This document shows, one piece after another, positions 1 through 11,300 of a stretch of DNA of 64,000 nucleotides; the stretch's first letter is position 1; each line of letters starts with the position of its first letter. The DNA lies in contig NZ_JAEUGD010000059.1 in the NCBI RefSeq assembly GCF_016775155.1, positions 46,564 to 110,563 on the forward strand. Reading direction: 5' to 3'. Made by a program: the position numbers and the translations under genes. The stretch comes from Fulvivirga marina (GTDB lineage: Bacteria > Bacteroidota > Bacteroidia > Cytophagales > Cyclobacteriaceae). Under the pieces are notes generated by a model, which saw only the letters and a list, made by a program, of their open reading frames with translations, did no database searches and had not been told where the DNA came from.

Positions 1-2169
1 TATCAGGTGCAATTCACCTCCGTATAACAATACGGGGAAGATTGAAGTATACCCCAAATCAAAGGCATAAGACGATGTAAGTAACGATTTATCATCAGGG
101 GTCAGCTGTGTTGCCTGTTTAAACCAGTTAACATAGTTTACCAGGTTTTGGTCGTTTATTTTTACTCCCTTAGGCTTGCCTGTACTTCCTGACGTATAAA
201 CCACATAAGCGAGGCCCTGCTTACGAGGAGCAGGTTTCACTACCTCCCCTGACATGTCTGCTTTGCTATCCACGATCACTTTCTCTCCTGAAAAATCGAG
301 TTTACTTTCCAGGTGCTGACGAGTAACTAACTTGCTACTGCCACTTTCCTTCAAAATGATGCTCTGTCTGTTGGGGTTCTGATTGGCATCCAAGGGTAAG
401 AACCCTGCACCGGACTTCAGTATTCCGAAAATCCCGATGATCATTTCCAATGAAGGATCTGAATACAAAGCCACCAGCTCCTGTCCTTCTCCTATCTGTG
501 ATGCCAGATAATTGCTTCGCTCATCGAGTTCCTTATAGGTGAGTTGCTCTCCATCAAAGGTAACGACCACTTTATCAGGATGTGATGCCACTTGCTCGTC
601 AAACAGGTCTAGTACGGTTTTGCTTCGGTCATACTCAACATCTGTATCATTGAATGCTGCCAGAATCTGTTCTCTTTCAGCAACCGAAAGCACATCTATA
701 TCTTTAAGTTTAATGTCCTCGTTGCCAATGATGGCAGAAACCACCTGGTGGAAGTAGTTGACAAACCGCTCTACGGTCTCCTTTTTGAACAAATCGGTTG
801 AGTAGTTAAAACTCATTCTGACCTGCTCCCCTGCATCAACATACAGCGTAAGGTCAAACTGCGATACTTCACGCTCTAATTCAAAGGGCTTTAGCGTTAA
901 GCCAGGGATTTTAAATTCGTTCTTCTCATAGTTTTGAAAAACAAACCGGATATCATAAAGCGGGTTACGCCCTGAATCTCTTTTTACCTTTAATACATCA
1001 ACCAGTTCCTCATACTGGTAATCCTGATTTTCAAAGCATTCGAGGGTCTTTTCTTTAACTTCTTTCAGAAATTCGCGGAAGGCCAATGTTCCTTTAGGGA
1101 AGCTTCTTAAGGTTAGAGTATTCAGAAATATTCCAATCATATTTCTAAGCTCAGCATGCTTTCTGCCCGCCGTGGGTGTACCGATCACGATATCTTCCTG
1201 GTTGCTTACTTTGCTGAGGAATACATTGAAGATGGATAAGATGACCATGAACATGGTGGCTCCTTCTTTGTCCCCGATAGCCTTTAACTTTTGGGTTTCT
1301 TCCGGAGTAAGCTCAAACTGAACTGTGCTTCCTTTAAAGCTTTTGACCTTTGGTCTTGAGAAATCATAAGGCAAGTCCAAAGCAGATGTTTCTTCGGCAA
1401 ATTCCTTTAACCAAAAATCTTTCTGGTTGGCAGTATCTACTCGCTGCTCCTCACCCAAAAGCCACTCTGCATAATCTTTATACTGCAAATGAAGCTCGGA
1501 GATCTGCTCTTCATTATACAGAGCCATAAAGTCATTGAGTAATATTTCCTGCGACACTCCATCCGTGATGATGTGGTGAATATCCACCATAAGGATATGT
1601 TCTTCAGGAGTTGTTTCGATCAGTCCGGTCCTGATCAAAGGTCCTTTGCTCAGATCAAACGGACGGATAAACTTTGATATTACCGACTTAGCCTCCTCTT
1701 CTGTAGACTTGAAATGCTCCATTGAAAGGTCAATGTGTTGAGCAATTTTCTGGAAAGGCTGTTTGTTGACGACTTCAAATGTTGTGCGAAGGGTTTCATG
1801 ACGATCTGCGAGCTGGTTAAAGGCTCGCTCCAGACGCACTTTATCTAAGGCTCCTTCCAGCCTGACAACCTGCGGCATATTGTAGGCTGTGGAGTTACTG
1901 TCTAACTCATAAAGAAAATATAACCGCTTCTGGGCCGGAGAAAGTGGGTATCTGCTCTTTTCCGCGGCCTTTTCGATGGTACTAAAGCCTTGTTTCTGGT
2001 TGATACTCTTGAAAAAAGCAAGGATCTCAGGCTTGCGTTCCTTCAACTCTGCGATAATTGCGGGGGTCAGGTTCTTTTTCTGTCCTTGAATTTTCAACTC
2101 GTCGCCCTCAACTACCAGGCTGATCTTATGGTTTTTTCGCAGGTTGGTTATGTATTCGTCAATTTTCAT
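1..2169 (-). CDS. NRPS, partial: TubC docking-C-A (truncated by window edge)
   Basis: This open frame of 723 codons runs off the left edge. The ATG at 2169 gives MKIDEYITNLRKNHKISLVV, a TubC-type N-terminal docking domain of about 55 residues. A condensation domain of the LCL kind follows (start motif LSPAQKRLYFLYELD, catalytic HHIITDG near residue 195), then an adenylation domain with the core YTSGSTGKPKG near residue 663. The last readable residues include AFDLGYTSIF, so the first three specificity positions are D, L and T. These are the same as in the Asn-like domain of the first module, but the rest of the code lies outside. It begins 46 bp after the stop of the preceding synthetase gene, so it is in the same transcription unit and takes its substrate from that protein's carrier domain. 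Carrier, termination and release domains are not visible. Confidence 0.93.
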   Translation of the reverse strand, partial: MKIDEYITNLRKNHKISLVVEGDELKIQGQKKNLTPAIIAELKERKPEILAFFKSINQKQGFSTIEKAAEKSRYPLSPAQKRLYFLYELDSNSTAYNMPQVVRLEGALDKVRLERAFNQLADRHETLRTTFEVVNKQPFQKIAQHIDLSMEHFKSTEEEAKSVISKFIRPFDLSKGPLIRTGLIETTPEEHILMVDIHHIITDGVSQEILLNDFMALYNEEQISELHLQYKDYAEWLLGEEQRVDTANQKDFWLKEFAEETSALDLPYDFSRPKVKSFKGSTVQFELTPEETQKLKAIGDKEGATMFMVILSIFNVFLSKVSNQEDIVIGTPTAGRKHAELRNMIGIFLNTLTLRSFPKGTLAFREFLKEVKEKTLECFENQDYQYEELVDVLKVKRDSGRNPLYDIRFVFQNYEKNEFKIPGLTLKPFELEREVSQFDLTLYVDAGEQVRMSFNYSTDLFKKETVERFVNYFHQVVSAIIGNEDIKLKDIDVLSVAEREQILAAFNDTDVEYDRSKTVLDLFDEQVASHPDKVVVTFDGEQLTYKELDERSNYLASQIGEGQELVALYSDPSLEMIIGIFGILKSGAGFLPLDANQNPNRQSIILKESGSSKLVTRQHLESKLDFSGEKVIVDSKADMSGEVVKPAPRKQGLAYVVYTSGSTGKPKGVKINDQNLVNYVNWFKQATQLTPDDKSLLTSSYAFDLGYTSIFPVLLYGGELHLI

Positions 2170-2215
2170 CTTAAATCAGTTTTATGAGTACAGTCATCAG
2201 CTATTATCTTGTTAT

Positions 2216-5200
2216 TTAAATGGACATCTCCAGAATTTCCTCGGAGGTATCCGTGTTTATATTGATCTGTTTTGCCGTAATAATATAGTCAGACAGGCTT
2301 TCAATGTCCTGTTTTGTAAAAAGCTCTTTCAATGGTATCTCCAGATCAAATCCCTTTTGAATCTCAGCTACCAACTCTGTTGCTTTTAATGAATTACCTC
2401 CCAACTCAAAGAAGCTGCGGGTTACACTGATGGTTTCAGGGTTGGATTTCAATACATCTGCCCAGATGTCTACCAGTTGTTCTTCTATTTCGTTTGATGG
2501 CCCTACATACGCTGCACTGCTCACCAGCTCAGGGGCGGGCAGGGACTTCCTGTCTATCTTCCCATTTGGGGTAAGCGGAAATTTGTCCAGGTGCATGAAG
2601 TAAGAAGGGATCATGTAGTCGGGCAGGCTTTGCGAAAGGTGGGCGCGAAGGTCTACAGGTTCTATCATCGAAGCCGAAACGTAGTAGGCTACCAGTATCT
2701 GCTCGCCAGAGTCTCCGTGAGCGTAAACAACTGCTTCTTTGACCTCTTCATGGGTCTGTAGCTGGCTCTCTATTTCACCCGGCTCGATACGATAGCCTCG
2801 TATCTTCACCTGGTTGTCCATTCTGCCCAGGTATTCGATAGCGCCATTAGGCAACCATCTTGCCAGATCTCCGGTGCGGTAAAATCTGCCTCTTACTCCG
2901 GCAGGGTCGCTTACAAAGCGCTCTTCTGTTAAGGGTTCATTTTGCCAGTAGCCTCTGCCAACTCCCTGGCCGCCTATGAGAAGCTCTCCGGCTATCCCCA
3001 CGGGCTGAAGGTGTCCTTCTTCACTTGCGATCAGCATTGTGGTATTGGCTATCGGTGTACCGATATCAATTCGTTCTGCGTTGGTAAGTTCCTGAATCGA
3101 TGACCATACTGTAGTCTCGGTAGGGCCGTACATGTTAAAAATCCTGCCCTCGTATTGGCTGTGCAGGGTCTGAAGCAGGTCCGCAGGGAAGCCTTCTCCG
3201 CCCACCATTAGCGTGTCTATGTTTTGCAAGGCTTCCGCCGCATGGCTGGAAGACAGTAGCATCTTCAGATGCGATGGGGTGATCTGCATCTTGTTGACGC
3301 CACCCGCATTTATAAGTTTACAAAGCGCATCGGGGTCTTTCTGATCGCTGTTGCCTGCCAGCACAACATGATACCCCTGTAGTAATGGCAACAGGCTTTC
3401 CAGTACGAAGATATCAAATGAGATCGTGGTCAGGCAGAGCATCCGTGAGCCTTCCTCCATCGGGATGCGGCCGGCTATGCCTTCTACAAAGTTGATCACA
3501 TTGCTGTGCTCGATCATCACGCCTTTTGGTCGTCCGGTAGACCCGGAGGTGTAGATCATATACGCCAGTTGTGATGGTGATACCGATACACCAGGGTTAG
3601 CTGTATTTTCTTCTGATAATGAGGCTGAGGTAACGTCTATGGTTTGTAGTTGATCTCCAAATTGCTTTGCTCTTTTTTCCAGGTCTGCATCGGTCAGCAT
3701 CAGGCTTAGACTACTGTCCTGAACAATGTAGTCTATGCGGTCTTCCGGGTAGTCCGGGTCTATAGGCACATAGGTACAACCGGCTTTCAATGCTCCAAGG
3801 ATGCTGATAAACAGAGCCTCGGTGCGGGGTAGCATGATCCCTACAATAGCTTCGGCAGGAAGGTCCTGTTGCCGTATCTTGTGCGCCAACTGGTTACTTC
3901 TGCTGTTCAGTTCTTCGTAGGTAAGGCTTTTGCCTCCGTAGGTTAGTGCAATGGCTTCCTTATTTTCAGCTACCTGTGCTTCAAACGCAGCAACGATGCT
4001 GCGGCTTTCATCAAAAGTTAGTGCCGTATCGTTAAAGTTACTTAAGATCAGGCCTCTCTCCTCTTCGGTGATCAGGTCTATATCCGACAACCTGATGTTG
4101 ACATCGGCCAGAATTGTGGAGACGATCTGATTAAAATAGCTTATAAACCGCTCTATGGTCTCCGGCTTGAACAATGCAGTGCAGTACTCTAAACTTAATG
4201 ACAGTGAGTCTCTTTTATCTATGGCAAACAGGGTTATATCAAACTGCGAGAGTACTTGTCCTTTGTCATAAGGCCGCAGGGTAAGACCTGGTATTTCGTG
4301 TTCCGAGGCCTGGTCTGTCCGGTAGGAGAACATCACATCGAACAATGGATTATGACTTGTATCTCTGGCCAGATGCAGTTCGTCTATAAGCTCCTCATAG
4401 GGATAAGACTGATGATCAAAGCAGGCCAGTGTCCTGTCACTGACATCGGTCAGAAACTCTTTAAAACTCATGTCTCCATGAGGTGCGTTTCTAAGCGGAA
4501 GTGTATTGACGAACATCCCGATAATCCTTTCCACATCGCTGTGCTGTCTGCCTGCGGTTGGGGTACCTACTACTACATCGGTCTGGCTGCTTAGTTTGGC
4601 CAGCAATACATTATACACTGCCAACAACATCATATACATGGTTGTACCTGACTGATCGGCAATAGTTTTTAACTGTCCTGTAACATGGGTGTCAAGTTCA
4701 AAGTTTTCTACAGCTCCTTCAAAGCTTTTTATCACCGGTCTTTGAAAATCTTCTGGTAAGTTGAGGGGGTGAACTTCTTCCTGGTACTGCTTCAGCCAAA
4801 ATTCTTTATGGAGAATGGCCTGCTCTTGTTGTTCGTCACTTTGTTGCCACTCAGCATAGTCTTTATATTGTAGCTGTGGTAGTGGCAGATCGGCTCCATT
4901 GTAAAGCTTCATGAAATCTTCAATCAGGATGCTGAAAGACACGCCATCGGAAACCATGTGATGGATATCGACCATCAAAATATGTTTCTCCTGTCCTGTT
5001 TTAATCAATCCCACTCTGAACAATGGCTCCTGACTCAGGTCAAATGGACGAACAAACGCTTCGATTATCGACGCAACACCTGCTTCATTGCTTTCGAAGT
5101 ATTCAATTTCAACATCAACGCTATCGCTTATTTTCTGAGCAGGTTGTCCATTGGCTACTTCTACGAAGGTTCGCAGGCTTTCATGGCGAAGTGCCAATTG

Positions 5201-8200
5201 GTTAAAGGTATTGGTAAGTTTATCCCGATCTATTTCGCCAAGCACTTCAAATGCCTGGGGCAAATTGTACGCCAACGATTCGCTATCAAATTTATGAAGG
5301 AAGTACAACCGTTTTTGAGCAGACGATAATGCATAACCATCCTTTTCAATGGCACGAGGTATTGGTCTGTAATCGTGCGTACCACCTTCTGGTTGGTTGC
5401 GTCTTGTTTCATCAATTAACTGACTCAACCGAGCTACGGTTGGATGCTGAAAGAAGTCGTTTAACCTTATCTCTACATTCAGCACCTGATGAATGCGCCC
5501 TATCATGGTCAGCGCCTTGAGCGAATCCCCTCCTACTTCAAAGAAATCGTCTTCTACTTCTATATCTGATTTTCCAAAAAAGTTGCACCATAAAGTCAGC
5601 ACTTCTTTTTCTGTTGGCGTAAGTGTATGGTTTTCAATTTCACTTTTAACTTCCTCTACCGGCTCAAGGTCAAAACTGTTAAAGTCTTTATCTCCCTGAC
5701 TCAGTTTAGCGGTGATCATTTCGTAGGCATCAACCGCCACCGGGTACTTGACTTTGTCAAAGCCATAAGGAGGCAATGATACTTTTAGCCTTAATTCTTT
5801 TTCATAGAAGCTGCTCCAGTCGGGAGCTATGCCGATTTTCCACAACTCACCCAAGCCTGCCAGTAGGTATTCCATATCATGACATGTCTCTTTGGGCGGG
5901 CGCACAAGGTTAACCACTTTATGGTGTTTCTTGCGCTCCTGATTTGAACGTACAAAGGTACCCAAGGCATTACCGGGACCTATCTCAAGAAAGCAGGTAT
6001 GTCCACTTTTCAATAACCCCTCGATACCCATTGAGAAATTCACGGTATATCTAAGGTGGTCCAGCCAGTATTGCGCGGACGAAATTAATCCATGCGTCGC
6101 TTTCTCTCCTGTGAGGTTCGATATAAATGGAATTTGAGGCTCACTGATGACTACTTTATCCAATTCAGCACCATACTCCTCGAGCATGGGGTCCATCATG
6201 TAGGAATGAAATGCATGAGAAGTATGAATACTCCTGTTTTTATATCCTAAAGCATTTAGTTTGGCGGCAAAGCTGTCAATTGCATCGGCAGTACCTGACA
6301 CTACACATAATTCGGAGCTGTTAACAGCTGCCAGTGATATTTTTTTGTGCTCATCAATGAGTGGCTTCAGTGTTTTCTCATCAAGTGAGATACTCAACAT
6401 AACGCCTGCCTGCATTCTTTGCATCAACTCTCCTCGCTTTACTACCAGACTAAGGGTATCCTCCAGGGTGAATACCCCACTGAGGCAGGCTGCCACATAC
6501 TCACCAATGCTATGACCGATCATTACATCGGGTTTAATTCCCCACTTGATCAATAATTTCGCTAATGCATATTCCGTAATAAATAGTATCGGTTGGGCGT
6601 ATTCCGTATTATTGATTTCCTGTGCTACATTGGTTTCAAAAAGAATAGCTTTCAGGTCTTTCCCGAATTTTTTACGGATCAGGTCAAAACAGGTATCGGC
6701 TTCGATCTTAAAGTCTTCTTCAGCTTCATACAAGCCCTTGCACATGTTGGCATATTGTGACCCTTGCCCTGAAAACATAAATACCTGGGTACTTTGAGGC
6801 TTATTTATAAATGAAGCTGTATCTTTCTTTGAAGTAAGCTGATGTACGGCATCCTCTGAATTCTGACAAACAAATGCCTGCCGGTGTTCAAGGTGGGTAC
6901 GTCCTGTCTGCAAGGTATAGGCAATATCTGCGAGTTTGATGCCTCTATCTTCCCGAATATAATTTGCCAGGTTTTCAATATTACGATTTAAGGCTTCCGG
7001 GGTCTTACCGGAAATCAGTAGCAATTGATGGCTCCTGCTATGGGATGACTCCTCTCTTTCGGGGGCCTCTTCCAATATCACATGAGCATTGGTGCCTCCA
7101 ATACCAAATGAACTCACTCCTGCCCTTAAGGGGTACTTTTCACTTTTCCATTCTTTTAAACCAGTATTGATATAAAAAGGGCTACCGGTAAAGTCAATTT
7201 TAGGGTTGGGCTTGCTATAGTTTAGTGTAGGAGGAATTTGTCTGTTTTTCAGCGCAAGTGCAGCTTTGATCAGACCTGAGGCTCCTGCAGCTGCATCCAA
7301 ATGCCCAAAGTTGGACTTAACCGAGCCAATGGCGCAGTATTGATCTTTACTTTTCCCGAAGGTTCTGTTTAAGGCTTCAATTTCGATGGGATCTCCCAGT
7401 TCGGTTGCCGTACCATGCGCTTCTATCAGGCTAATGCTTTCAGGCTCAACTTTAGCCCATTTTTGCGCTCTCATGATGGCCTCGGTCTGGCCGTCGACAG
7501 AAGGGGCTGTATATCCAACCTTTTGTCTGCCATCATTGTTTATTCCACTGCCTTTGATAATAGCATAGATATTGTCCTTATCTCTAAGTGCATTTTTCAA
7601 GGTCTTCAACACCACAACCGCTGCACCTTCACCTCCAATGGTACCTGAGGCATCCACATCAAAGGTGCGGCAATGTCCGTCTTTGGAGTAGATCATCCCC
7701 TCCTGATACTTATAGCCTTTCTTGAATTTGTTGGTAATAGTAATACCTCCGGCTACGGCCACATTACAATCCATCGTCAGCAAACTTTTACATGCTTCAT
7801 GAATGGCTACCAATGATGTGGAGCAGGCCGTGTCCATATAAACGGCCGGGCCTCGAAGATTCAGACAATATGAGATCCGTGATGACATGAATCGCGGACT
7901 GCTCAGCTGTGTGGCTGTAAAAGGATCAACAAGCCCCTTTTGGTTTATTAACTGAGAGTATACCTGCCAATTAATATTGGCTGAAGATCCGGCAAACAGG
8001 CCTATCTTGTTTTTGGTGTCTTCAGGGTTACAGGCAGCATCTTCTAATGCCTCCCAAACACACTCGTGAAATAGCCGGGTCTGAGGGTCCATGATCCTGG
8101 CCTCATCGGGCCTGTAGTTAAAGAACTGCGCATCGAAATACTCTTTGTCTTTCAGGTAAGCACTAGCCTTGACATATGCGGGGTCATTTATATTATCGAT

Positions 8201-8356
8201 ATCTTCTCCTGCCTCCCGGAGTTCATCATCTGTAAAAAAGGTTACAGACTCCACTCCATCTCTCAGGTTAGCCCAAAAGTCGTCAATATTGTTAGCGCCC
8301 GGAAACCTTCCTGACATACCTATGATTGCGATCTCCAATCCTGTATACTTTCCCAT
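2216..8356 (-). CDS. Hybrid PKS-NRPS: KS-AT-ACP-C-A(Gly-like)-PCP
   Basis: A 2046-residue megasynthase. It opens directly with a ketosynthase (GMSGRFPGANN; active Cys in DTACSTSL near residue 177; both His motifs, EAHGTA and GHLDAAAG, present). The acyltransferase (GHSIGEY Ser near 615) carries HAFHS, which predicts malonyl-CoA. No KR, DH or ER lies between AT and the ACP (GGDSLKA near 945), so this extension should leave a beta-keto group. A condensation domain (HHMVSDG near 1132), an adenylation domain (YTSGSTGRPKG near 1608) and a PCP (GGNSLKA near 1987) follow. The hand-aligned specificity code reads D-I-L-Q-M-G-M-V-W, close to known Gly codes. The C-terminus is short and acidic-hydrophobic (SEEILEMSI), suited to docking on the TubC domain of the next protein. 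It lies 42 bp downstream of the preceding synthetase. Confidence 0.96.
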   Translation of the reverse strand: MGKYTGLEIAIIGMSGRFPGANNIDDFWANLRDGVESVTFFTDDELREAGEDIDNINDPAYVKASAYLKDKEYFDAQFFNYRPDEARIMDPQTRLFHECVWEALEDAACNPEDTKNKIGLFAGSSANINWQVYSQLINQKGLVDPFTATQLSSPRFMSSRISYCLNLRGPAVYMDTACSTSLVAIHEACKSLLTMDCNVAVAGGITITNKFKKGYKYQEGMIYSKDGHCRTFDVDASGTIGGEGAAVVVLKTLKNALRDKDNIYAIIKGSGINNDGRQKVGYTAPSVDGQTEAIMRAQKWAKVEPESISLIEAHGTATELGDPIEIEALNRTFGKSKDQYCAIGSVKSNFGHLDAAAGASGLIKAALALKNRQIPPTLNYSKPNPKIDFTGSPFYINTGLKEWKSEKYPLRAGVSSFGIGGTNAHVILEEAPEREESSHSRSHQLLLISGKTPEALNRNIENLANYIREDRGIKLADIAYTLQTGRTHLEHRQAFVCQNSEDAVHQLTSKKDTASFINKPQSTQVFMFSGQGSQYANMCKGLYEAEEDFKIEADTCFDLIRKKFGKDLKAILFETNVAQEINNTEYAQPILFITEYALAKLLIKWGIKPDVMIGHSIGEYVAACLSGVFTLEDTLSLVVKRGELMQRMQAGVMLSISLDEKTLKPLIDEHKKISLAAVNSSELCVVSGTADAIDSFAAKLNALGYKNRSIHTSHAFHSYMMDPMLEEYGAELDKVVISEPQIPFISNLTGEKATHGLISSAQYWLDHLRYTVNFSMGIEGLLKSGHTCFLEIGPGNALGTFVRSNQERKKHHKVVNLVRPPKETCHDMEYLLAGLGELWKIGIAPDWSSFYEKELRLKVSLPPYGFDKVKYPVAVDAYEMITAKLSQGDKDFNSFDLEPVEEVKSEIENHTLTPTEKEVLTLWCNFFGKSDIEVEDDFFEVGGDSLKALTMIGRIHQVLNVEIRLNDFFQHPTVARLSQLIDETRRNQPEGGTHDYRPIPRAIEKDGYALSSAQKRLYFLHKFDSESLAYNLPQAFEVLGEIDRDKLTNTFNQLALRHESLRTFVEVANGQPAQKISDSVDVEIEYFESNEAGVASIIEAFVRPFDLSQEPLFRVGLIKTGQEKHILMVDIHHMVSDGVSFSILIEDFMKLYNGADLPLPQLQYKDYAEWQQSDEQQEQAILHKEFWLKQYQEEVHPLNLPEDFQRPVIKSFEGAVENFELDTHVTGQLKTIADQSGTTMYMMLLAVYNVLLAKLSSQTDVVVGTPTAGRQHSDVERIIGMFVNTLPLRNAPHGDMSFKEFLTDVSDRTLACFDHQSYPYEELIDELHLARDTSHNPLFDVMFSYRTDQASEHEIPGLTLRPYDKGQVLSQFDITLFAIDKRDSLSLSLEYCTALFKPETIERFISYFNQIVSTILADVNIRLSDIDLITEEERGLILSNFNDTALTFDESRSIVAAFEAQVAENKEAIALTYGGKSLTYEELNSRSNQLAHKIRQQDLPAEAIVGIMLPRTEALFISILGALKAGCTYVPIDPDYPEDRIDYIVQDSSLSLMLTDADLEKRAKQFGDQLQTIDVTSASLSEENTANPGVSVSPSQLAYMIYTSGSTGRPKGVMIEHSNVINFVEGIAGRIPMEEGSRMLCLTTISFDIFVLESLLPLLQGYHVVLAGNSDQKDPDALCKLINAGGVNKMQITPSHLKMLLSSSHAAEALQNIDTLMVGGEGFPADLLQTLHSQYEGRIFNMYGPTETTVWSSIQELTNAERIDIGTPIANTTMLIASEEGHLQPVGIAGELLIGGQGVGRGYWQNEPLTEERFVSDPAGVRGRFYRTGDLARWLPNGAIEYLGRMDNQVKIRGYRIEPGEIESQLQTHEEVKEAVVYAHGDSGEQILVAYYVSASMIEPVDLRAHLSQSLPDYMIPSYFMHLDKFPLTPNGKIDRKSLPAPELVSSAAYVGPSNEIEEQLVDIWADVLKSNPETISVTRSFFELGGNSLKATELVAEIQKGFDLEIPLKELFTKQDIESLSDYIITAKQININTDTSEEILEMSI
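2461..4165 (-). repeat. Near-identical adenylation-region repeat, copy 1
   Basis: About 1.7 kb covering the end of a condensation linker, the whole adenylation domain and the start of the PCP. It is nearly base-for-base the same as 15139-16840 in the 4588-residue synthetase. Scattered single-base differences are visible, and similarity drops abruptly at both ends. The boundaries are by eye. This is a recent duplication or gene conversion that copied one amino-acid specificity into another module. Confidence 0.88.
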
Positions 8357-8398
8357 AATGCCTATAGTCTATTTCACTAATAGATGTTATCGATCTTA

Positions 8399-11300
8399 TT
8401 AATAATCATCCATTTGATTAAATATGCTTAGATTGTCCTCCGCTTCCATGAGGTCCTCATCCAGCTTTTCTGCCATCTCTTTAACTCCGGTATCTCCATT
8501 GATAATGTGATCGGCAATCTTCGAAATGGTGGTCAGCCTGAACATGGCTGCAACTGAAAAGTCACTGTTAAAATGTTCATTGACCTTATTTTTTAACTCT
8601 ATTATTCTTATTGAATGTCCCCCCAACTCGAAGAAGTTGGAGTTAACTCCTATCTTATCCGCGTCAAGCCCCAGAATTTCCGACCATATTTCTACCAGTT
8701 TGGCCTCCACATCATTGGAAGCCGCCTGATAGGTATCAGAAGTTGTTATTTCTGGTTCCGGAAGAGCTCGTCTGTTCAGCTTGCCATTAGCAGTAAGGGG
8801 CAGTTCTTCCATTTGAACAAACGAAGAAGGTATCATATAATCGGGCAATGCATTAGATAAGTACTCCCTCAGTACTTTGGCATCTAATGTTTCATTAGCC
8901 ACATAATAAACTACCAGGTATTTGCTTCCACTCTTATCAATATCGATGACAACACTTTCATTAATAGACGGATGAACGGCCAGCTGCCTTTCAATCTCTC
9001 CCAATTCAATTCTGTAGCCCCGGATTTTCACTTGTCGGTCGATCCTTCCCAAGAATTCGATATGACCATTTTTCAGCCATCGTCCCCAGTCTCCGGTTCT
9101 GTACATTCTCCATTGGCTGTTAAATGGATCAACTCCAAATTTTTCATGGGTTAAATCCAGGTTGTTCACATACCCTTTGGCAACCCCTGCTCCGGACACA
9201 CATATTTCTCCGGCCACTCCAACGGGGAGTAGTTCATTGTTTTTGCCCAGAATAAGTATTCTTTTATTGGCAATAGGCATGCCAATGCTATAATGATCTC
9301 CAGAGTAAGGGTATGCGCATGAAGTTGTCCAGATAGAATCTTCGGTCGGACCATAAAGATTAAATACCGCAAAAGGCAAATCTTTTTCAGACTTATAGTT
9401 CAGCCTGTCCCCCGCAATGTTCATCACGCGTAGGCTAACGTTACTATCCTCCCAGCTCGCCTTTAAGAGATATTCTGCTATGGCAGTAGGCTGGTATGTA
9501 ATTTCAATGCTATTATCAGCCAACCAGGATTTCATCAGTGCGGGGTCGAATCTGATTTCGGCAGGAGCTATATTCAAGACTCCTCCAAAAGCCAATGCGG
9601 GCCATATCTCGAAAGCAGAAGCATCGAAAATGATGTTGGCAACCTGACTTAACCGGGTACCTTCAACAACATCAAATTTATGCTTAAAATGGTACACCAT
9701 GTTCAATATTCCCTGATTCATGACCTCCACGCCTTTAGGCTTACCGGTGGTACCGGATGTATAAATGACATAGATGGGATCTTCAGGATTTACCTCAACT
9801 GCAATTTCTTGGGATGCCTCCGGTATTTCTTGGTTGACATACACGACCTTCTCCTTTTCAATTCCTGATAAGAAATCTGACTGATGGCTTTTTAGCTCTT
9901 CATGAGTCAACAACAATTGAGCCTCGCAATCCGAAAATTTGAGGATATTTCTGGCATCAGCCTCATCAGGCGAGAGGGGCACGTAAGCACACCCGGTCTT
10001 CAGTACGGCCAGCATACTGGCGATCAACTCTACCGAAGGGCCGAAAAGCAAAGCGATCCTTTTCACTCCATTCTTATCCCAGATCTCATGGATCTGATGA
10101 GCAATTTGATTGGCCTTATGATTTAACTGTCTGTAGGAGACATGATTTTCTCCATATTGTACGGCTATACCTTCAGGGTTTGTTTCAACCTGCCTTTCAA
10201 ACATGGAAATAACTCCCTTCTCTATCGGGTAATCTGCCTTGGTATCATTAAACTCTTGTAACAGCTGTTGTTTTTCCGAGGTAGTGAGTATATCAATATC
10301 CGAAATTCGGATATCCATATCTTCGATGACTGCACTAATAATTTGTTTAAAATAGGTAACAAACCTTTCTACGGTATCGCTTTCAAACAACTCTGTAGAA
10401 TACTCAAAACTAAACGACAACCCTTGCTCTGACTCCTGGGTTGAGAGTGTAATATCAAATTTTGAGGTTTGGCTCTTCCATGCCTGAGGCTCAAGGGTAA
10501 GACCGGGAATCTCAAGTTCGGTCTGACTAAAGTTTTGAAAAACAAACATCACATCAAACAAGGGATTTCGACTGGTATCTCTTGTAACCTGCAAGTCGTC
10601 GATCAGCTCTTCGTATTGATAGGTTTGGTGCGCAAAGCATTGATGTGTGTTTTCCTTTACGGAAATAAGAAAATCTTTAAAACTCTGGCTGGAGACTGGG
10701 TAGTTTCTCAGGGCTACTGTATTGACAAACATGCCAATCAGGTTTTCCAGATCAGCATGTTGCCTGCCAGCTACCGGTGTACCTATAACAATGTCTTCCT
10801 GATTACACAGTTTGGCCAGCAATATGTTATAAATTGCCAGCACTACCATAAACATGGTTGCTCCTTCCTGGTCAGCAATAGTCTGAAGTCTGCCTGCATC
10901 GGCTTTGCTTATTTCAAAATCTACAGCCGATCCCCCATGCTTTCTCACAGGTGGTCTTTTATGATCCAGCGGCAATTCCAATAAAGCCGGTTCGCTGGCG
11001 AATTGCTCCTTCCAGAAATCTCTTTGTTTAGCAATTTCCTCCTGCTGTTTCTCGCTCTGCTGCCACTCTGCATAATCTTTATAGGTTAATGCTATCGGAG
11101 GCAACGTTTCATTATTATAAAAGGTCATGAAATCCTGAATCAGAACAGCTTGCGAAACTCCGTCTGTCACAATATGATGTATATCGACAATCAGCAGATG
11201 CTCTTCCTGAGTAGTGCTTACAATACCCACCCTAACCAGAGGGGCGCTTTGTAAATCAAATGGCCTGATAAATTTCTCTGTGGTCAACTGCAATTCACTT

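Noticed and set aside
4256..5520. Several plus-strand open frames inside the synthetase genes
   Set aside because: They are antisense to conserved condensation and adenylation domains and have no motif or start context of their own.
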